A stretch of DNA of 8,802 nt from Candidatus Binataceae bacterium. Lineage in GTDB: Bacteria > Desulfobacterota > Binatia > Binatales > Binataceae. The notes beneath the pieces are model-generated. The model was not told the origin of the DNA, did not search any database, and worked only from the letters and a program-made list of their open reading frames with translations. The DNA lies in contig JASHZA010000225.1 of the NCBI GenBank assembly GCA_030042765.1, forward strand, positions 1 to 8,802, given 5' to 3'. Positions within the stretch are counted from its first letter, which is position 1. Each line of letters opens with the position of its first letter. A program made the translations under genes and the position numbers. Positions 5,782 to 8,802 of this stretch are shown here, one piece after another.

Positions 5782-8397
5782 ATGTCTGAAGAACGGCGCA
5801 CCCTCTACCTCGTCGACGGTTCGGGCTACATCTTCAGGGCCTTCTTCGCCCTCCCGCACCTGAGCAATTCGCGCGGCCTACCCACCAACGCGACCTACGG
5901 CTTTATCCGGATGCTGCTCAAGCTGCTCAAGGAGGCGCGGCCAGCGTATATCGGCGTGGCCTTCGACTCGCCCCGAAGAACTTTTCGTGACGACCTTTTC
6001 GAATCCTACAAGGCCAATCGCGAGGAAGCGCCCAACGATCTCGTCGCGCAGATTCCCTATATCCATCGCGTGGTCGAAGCTTTCCGCATCAGAAGCATCG
6101 TCATCGAGGGCTACGAAGCCGACGATGTGATCGGTACGCTCGCCGTTCGCGCTGCGCGCGCGAAGTTCAACACCGTAATCGTCACGGGCGATAAGGATTT
6201 CATGCAGCTCGTCGGGGCCAATGTAACGCTGTGGGATACGATGCGCGACAAACATGTCGCCTCCCGCGAGGTACGCGAACGTTTTGGCGTCGAACCGCGC
6301 GCTTTGATCGACATCATGGCGCTGATGGGCGACGCGATCGATAACGTCAAGGGTGTTCCGGGCGTCGGCGAGAAAACCGCAAGCGCCCTGATCCGGCATT
6401 ACGGGTCGCTCGAAGCATTGTACGGCGGACTCGATCGAATCGAGGAGGCCAAGGTTCGGGGCGCGAAGAAACTTGCGCAAATTTTATTCGATCATCGTGC
6501 CGACGCTGAACTCGCGCGCAAATTGGTGCGAATCGAAACTGACGTTCCGCTCGAGGTCTCGCCCGATGATCTCGCCTGGTCCGGAATCGACGAAAAGGCA
6601 GTCGCCGAACTTCTGCGTGAGCTCGAATTCGGCTCCCTGCTGGCCGAGTTGACCCCCGGCCAGAAGTCACTGCCACAAACCGGCGCCGACAACGAAGTCG
6701 CGATCGATCGCTCAGCTCTCGAGGGTGTCGCCACCGAACTCGCCCGCGCCTCTCGGATCTCGATTCATCTTGCGGCCTCGCCGCACGGCGGTGCCATGAC
6801 ACTGAAGCTCAAGGGCGACGGCCCGCGAGTCTATGCAGCCGGCACCGATTTGCTGCCCGGTTTCGAAGCGGTCTTGACTCCGCCTACTCCGCGCAAAGCC
6901 TGCCATGACTTCAAAAGCCATCTCCGGTTGATGCGCCGTCATGGAGTCGAGCTTGGCGGCGTCGACTTCGACACCATGCTTGCGGGATTCCTGGTTAATC
7001 CGGGCAAACCGGAGCCCACGCTAATCGACCTCTATCATGAACACCTCGCTCCGCTCGGAGGCGCTGTGTTTGCGGGTTCCGAACCCGCGGTGGTCGAGGC
7101 ATTGCGTGTTACGCTCACGCGCAAACTCAAGGACAACGGACTCGAGGGGCTCTTCCAGGAAATCGAAATGCCCGTCGCTCGCGTCCTCGCCGAGATGGAG
7201 GACGCAGGTATCGGCGTGGATGCCGCCGCGATAAGGACGATTTCACTCGAGTTCGGCGACCAGTTGAAGCGGCTCGAGCACGAATGCTTCGAGTTGGCTG
7301 GACGCGAATTCAACTTGAATTCGCCAGGCCAATTGCGCGAGGTGCTCTTCGACGGCCTTAAGCTTCCATCCAAAGGCCTGAAGAAAACCAAGAGCGGATT
7401 TTCTACCGATGCAGATTCGCTCGAGAAACTCGCGGCGGTTCATCCCTTACCCAAAAAGTTGCTCGAATACCGTACGATCGCCAAGCTCAAGTCCACTTAC
7501 ACCGACGCTTTGCCGGGTCTGATTGACTCCGCGACAGGCCGTATCCATACTTCGTTTCATCAGGCCGTAACCGCAACCGGACGCCTCAGCTCGACCGATC
7601 CCAATCTCCAGAACATCCCGACCCGCAGTGAAGAGGGACGCCGAATTCGCCGGGCCTTCGTCTCAGCGCCTGATTTCGTGCTGCTCTCAGCCGACTATTC
7701 CCAAATCGAATTGCGGATTCTGGCCCATCTATCCGGTGATGAGACGCTCATCGACGCCTTCGCTCGCAACGAGGACATCCACGTCCGCACGGCCACCGAA
7801 GTTCTGGGTGTGAGCGCACACACGCTCGGCCCAGAGGCGCGCCGCCTGGCCAAGGTGATCAACTTCGGAATCATCTATGGCATGGGTCCGCAGCGTCTGG
7901 CGGGCGAATTGGGAATTCCCTTCAGCCAAGCCTCCGACTACATCAAACGTTATTTTGAGCGCCTCCCGGGCGTCCGAAATTATCTCGACGAAACTCTGCG
8001 CAACGCCCGCGACTGCGGCTACGTATCTACGATGTACGGGCGGCGGCGATACCTCCCCGAACTCAACGGTCCCGACGGCGGGGCGCGCGCCCAGGCAGAG
8101 CGTATCGCCGTCAATACCCCGATTCAGGGCAGCGCGGCCGACCTGATCAAGCTTGCGATGGTCCGTCTTGCCGCGACCTTGGCTGACAGGCAGCTTAAGG
8201 CCAGAATAGTGTTGCAGGTACACGACGAATTGCTCATAGAAGTGCAAAAAGATGCCATGAATGCGGGTGCTGAGGCGGTACAGCGCGAAATGGAAGGAGT
8301 AGCCGCGCTTCGTGTTCCACTCAAGGTTGAGCTCAAGGCGGGTCCGAATTGGGCAGAACTTCAACGCCTGTCATTGGTTCAGGACCGGCACCGATGA
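5782..8397 (+). CDS. polA: DNA polymerase I, proofreading site degenerate
   Basis: An 871-residue family A polymerase that removes RNA primers, fills gaps and acts in excision repair. The 5' nuclease domain (about 6-290) keeps its acidic metal ligands: Asp12, Glu112/Asp114/Asp115 (EADD), Asp137 and Asp139 (TGDKD), Asp184 and Asp187 (GDAID), then a helix-hairpin-helix GVPGVGEKTA (191-200). The middle domain (about 300-450) has the 3'-5' exonuclease fold but not its active site: the strand that should hold D-x-E reads ISIHLAAS (326-333), and the NLKYD-like motif reads DFKSH (376-380). Proofreading is therefore probably absent, as in Thermus aquaticus polymerase. The polymerase domain is intact: motif A DYSQIELR (638-645) with Asp638; motif B with Arg687, Lys691, Phe695 and Tyr699; motif C QVHDELL (812-818) with Asp815. 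The ATG fits the family start, but there is no visible Shine-Dalgarno. Confidence 0.97.
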   Translation: MSEERRTLYLVDGSGYIFRAFFALPHLSNSRGLPTNATYGFIRMLLKLLKEARPAYIGVAFDSPRRTFRDDLFESYKANREEAPNDLVAQIPYIHRVVEAFRIRSIVIEGYEADDVIGTLAVRAARAKFNTVIVTGDKDFMQLVGANVTLWDTMRDKHVASREVRERFGVEPRALIDIMALMGDAIDNVKGVPGVGEKTASALIRHYGSLEALYGGLDRIEEAKVRGAKKLAQILFDHRADAELARKLVRIETDVPLEVSPDDLAWSGIDEKAVAELLRELEFGSLLAELTPGQKSLPQTGADNEVAIDRSALEGVATELARASRISIHLAASPHGGAMTLKLKGDGPRVYAAGTDLLPGFEAVLTPPTPRKACHDFKSHLRLMRRHGVELGGVDFDTMLAGFLVNPGKPEPTLIDLYHEHLAPLGGAVFAGSEPAVVEALRVTLTRKLKDNGLEGLFQEIEMPVARVLAEMEDAGIGVDAAAIRTISLEFGDQLKRLEHECFELAGREFNLNSPGQLREVLFDGLKLPSKGLKKTKSGFSTDADSLEKLAAVHPLPKKLLEYRTIAKLKSTYTDALPGLIDSATGRIHTSFHQAVTATGRLSSTDPNLQNIPTRSEEGRRIRRAFVSAPDFVLLSADYSQIELRILAHLSGDETLIDAFARNEDIHVRTATEVLGVSAHTLGPEARRLAKVINFGIIYGMGPQRLAGELGIPFSQASDYIKRYFERLPGVRNYLDETLRNARDCGYVSTMYGRRRYLPELNGPDGGARAQAERIAVNTPIQGSAADLIKLAMVRLAATLADRQLKARIVLQVHDELLIEVQKDAMNAGAEAVQREMEGVAALRVPLKVELKAGPNWAELQRLSLVQDRHR

Positions 8398-8453
8398 ATT
8401 TGTTCGCCTCCCCTCCGTCTAAATCTATTGGACAACCAAGCACCGGGCCCTAA
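8394..8453 (+). other. 19-codon reading frame bridging polA and the sigma gene
   Basis: An ATG overlaps the polA stop in the sequence ATGA and opens 19 codons, ending at a TAA (8451-8453) 21 bases beyond the sigma gene's TTG. It is in a different frame from both genes. It could be a coupling peptide that carries ribosomes from polA to the weak TTG start, or pure chance. The peptide resembles no family I know. Confidence 0.2.
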
Positions 8454-8802
8454 GACCGACGAAGCCGAGCTTATACGGCGGGCAAAGCAGGGGGACTCGC
8501 GCGCTTTCGGTGCATTGGTCGAGTGCTACCAGCGACGCGTCGTCAGCGTCGCGCAAGCGGTCGTGCATAATCAGGAGGACGCTCTTGAACTGGCCCAGGA
8601 GGCCTTCGTCCGCGCTTATGAAAATCTCGCCCAGTTCGAATCACGCGCGAGCTTCTCGACTTGGCTCTATCGCATCACCGCCAATCTTGCCATCGACTTT
8701 TGCCGCCGCGAAGGCCGCCAAACCATGCTCCGAGGCGAAGACGCCGAGGATGAAATCGCCCGCTTGCCCAGCGAATCCGGTGATTCTTTCAAGGAAACTG
8801 CG
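8428..8802 (+). CDS. RNA polymerase sigma factor, sigma-70 family ECF type (partial, 3' end missing)
   Basis: The 125 codons visible encode the N-terminal half of an extracytoplasmic-function type sigma factor; the reading frame is open at the window end, so region 4 is not seen. Region 2 spans about residues 14-97: it opens with ELIRRAKQGDSRAFGALVECY (14-34), continues through DALELAQEAFVRAYENLAQF (51-70), which matches the core-polymerase-binding helix, and ends with FSTWLYRITANLAIDFCRRE (76-95), the -10 recognition and melting segment. An acidic linker follows (about 103-125). The TTG at 8428-8430 is the only ATG, GTG or TTG in frame between the polA stop and region 2, and gives the usual short lead-in; no Shine-Dalgarno precedes it. 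The gene shares its frame with polA and starts 30 bases after the polA stop, so the two may be co-transcribed. An anti-sigma gene would be expected just beyond the window. Target promoters are unknown. Confidence 0.9.
   Translation, partial: MDNQAPGPKTDEAELIRRAKQGDSRAFGALVECYQRRVVSVAQAVVHNQEDALELAQEAFVRAYENLAQFESRASFSTWLYRITANLAIDFCRREGRQTMLRGEDAEDEIARLPSESGDSFKETA

Noticed and set aside
7729..8364. Minus-strand open frame of 211 codons inside polA
   Set aside because: It overlaps the conserved polymerase motifs A to C on the other strand; the antisense translation shows no family features.
1..8802. tRNA, rRNA, CRISPR arrays, insertion sequences or prophage genes
   Set aside because: I saw no direct repeat arrays, transposase motifs, terminal inverted repeats or tRNA-like cloverleaf with a CCA end; the space is filled by recognised genes and short gaps.

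Overview
The window is a GC-rich, gene-dense piece of a bacterial chromosome with eight protein-coding genes, the last cut by the window end. It holds no RNA gene, insertion sequence, CRISPR array or phage gene that I could recognise. The presence of AcpS, a full-length DNA polymerase I and an ECF-type sigma factor points to core chromosome rather than a mobile island. The GldA/GldF/GldG/DUF4340-type cassette occurs in several Gram-negative lineages, such as Bacteroidota, Myxococcota and other groups once placed in Deltaproteobacteria. With the high GC content, a deltaproteobacterial-grade organism (Myxococcota, Desulfobacterota or Binatota) is my guess, but only as a weak inference; nothing seen fixes the phylum.

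Layout. Positions 42-275 (minus) encode a small single-cluster ferredoxin. Across a 114-base divergent gap lies acpS (390-779, plus), the phosphopantetheinyl transferase that activates acyl carrier protein. A converging four-gene block follows on the minus strand, transcribed from about 5577 down to 794. In order of transcription it holds an ABC ATPase (4807-5577), an ABC-2 type permease (4028-4801), a GldG-like membrane-anchored auxiliary protein (2292-3860) and a DUF4340-type protein with one N-terminal membrane anchor (794-2263). On the plus strand, polA (5782-8397) starts 204 bases upstream of the ATPase start, and a sigma-70 family (ECF-like) factor begins 30 bases after it and runs off the end.

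How the genes work together. The four minus-strand genes form one probable operon: ATPase and permease are the transporter core, and the GldG-like and DUF4340 proteins are anchored periplasmic or extracytoplasmic partners. In Flavobacteria the GldA/GldF/GldG relatives are needed for gliding. In other bacteria the cassette is widespread but has no settled substrate or function, so it is the part of the window closest to an undescribed system. Its DUF4340 member appears to be built from three tandem copies of one unit of about 140 residues. The other genes are individually recognisable housekeeping or regulatory genes with no evident functional link to the cassette.

Other points: polA lacks the catalytic acidic residues of the 3'-5' proofreading site but keeps those of the 5' nuclease and polymerase. 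The sigma gene seems to start at a TTG with a 19-codon reading frame bridging polA and its start. Clear Shine-Dalgarno sequences are visible only for the ferredoxin and the GldG-like gene.
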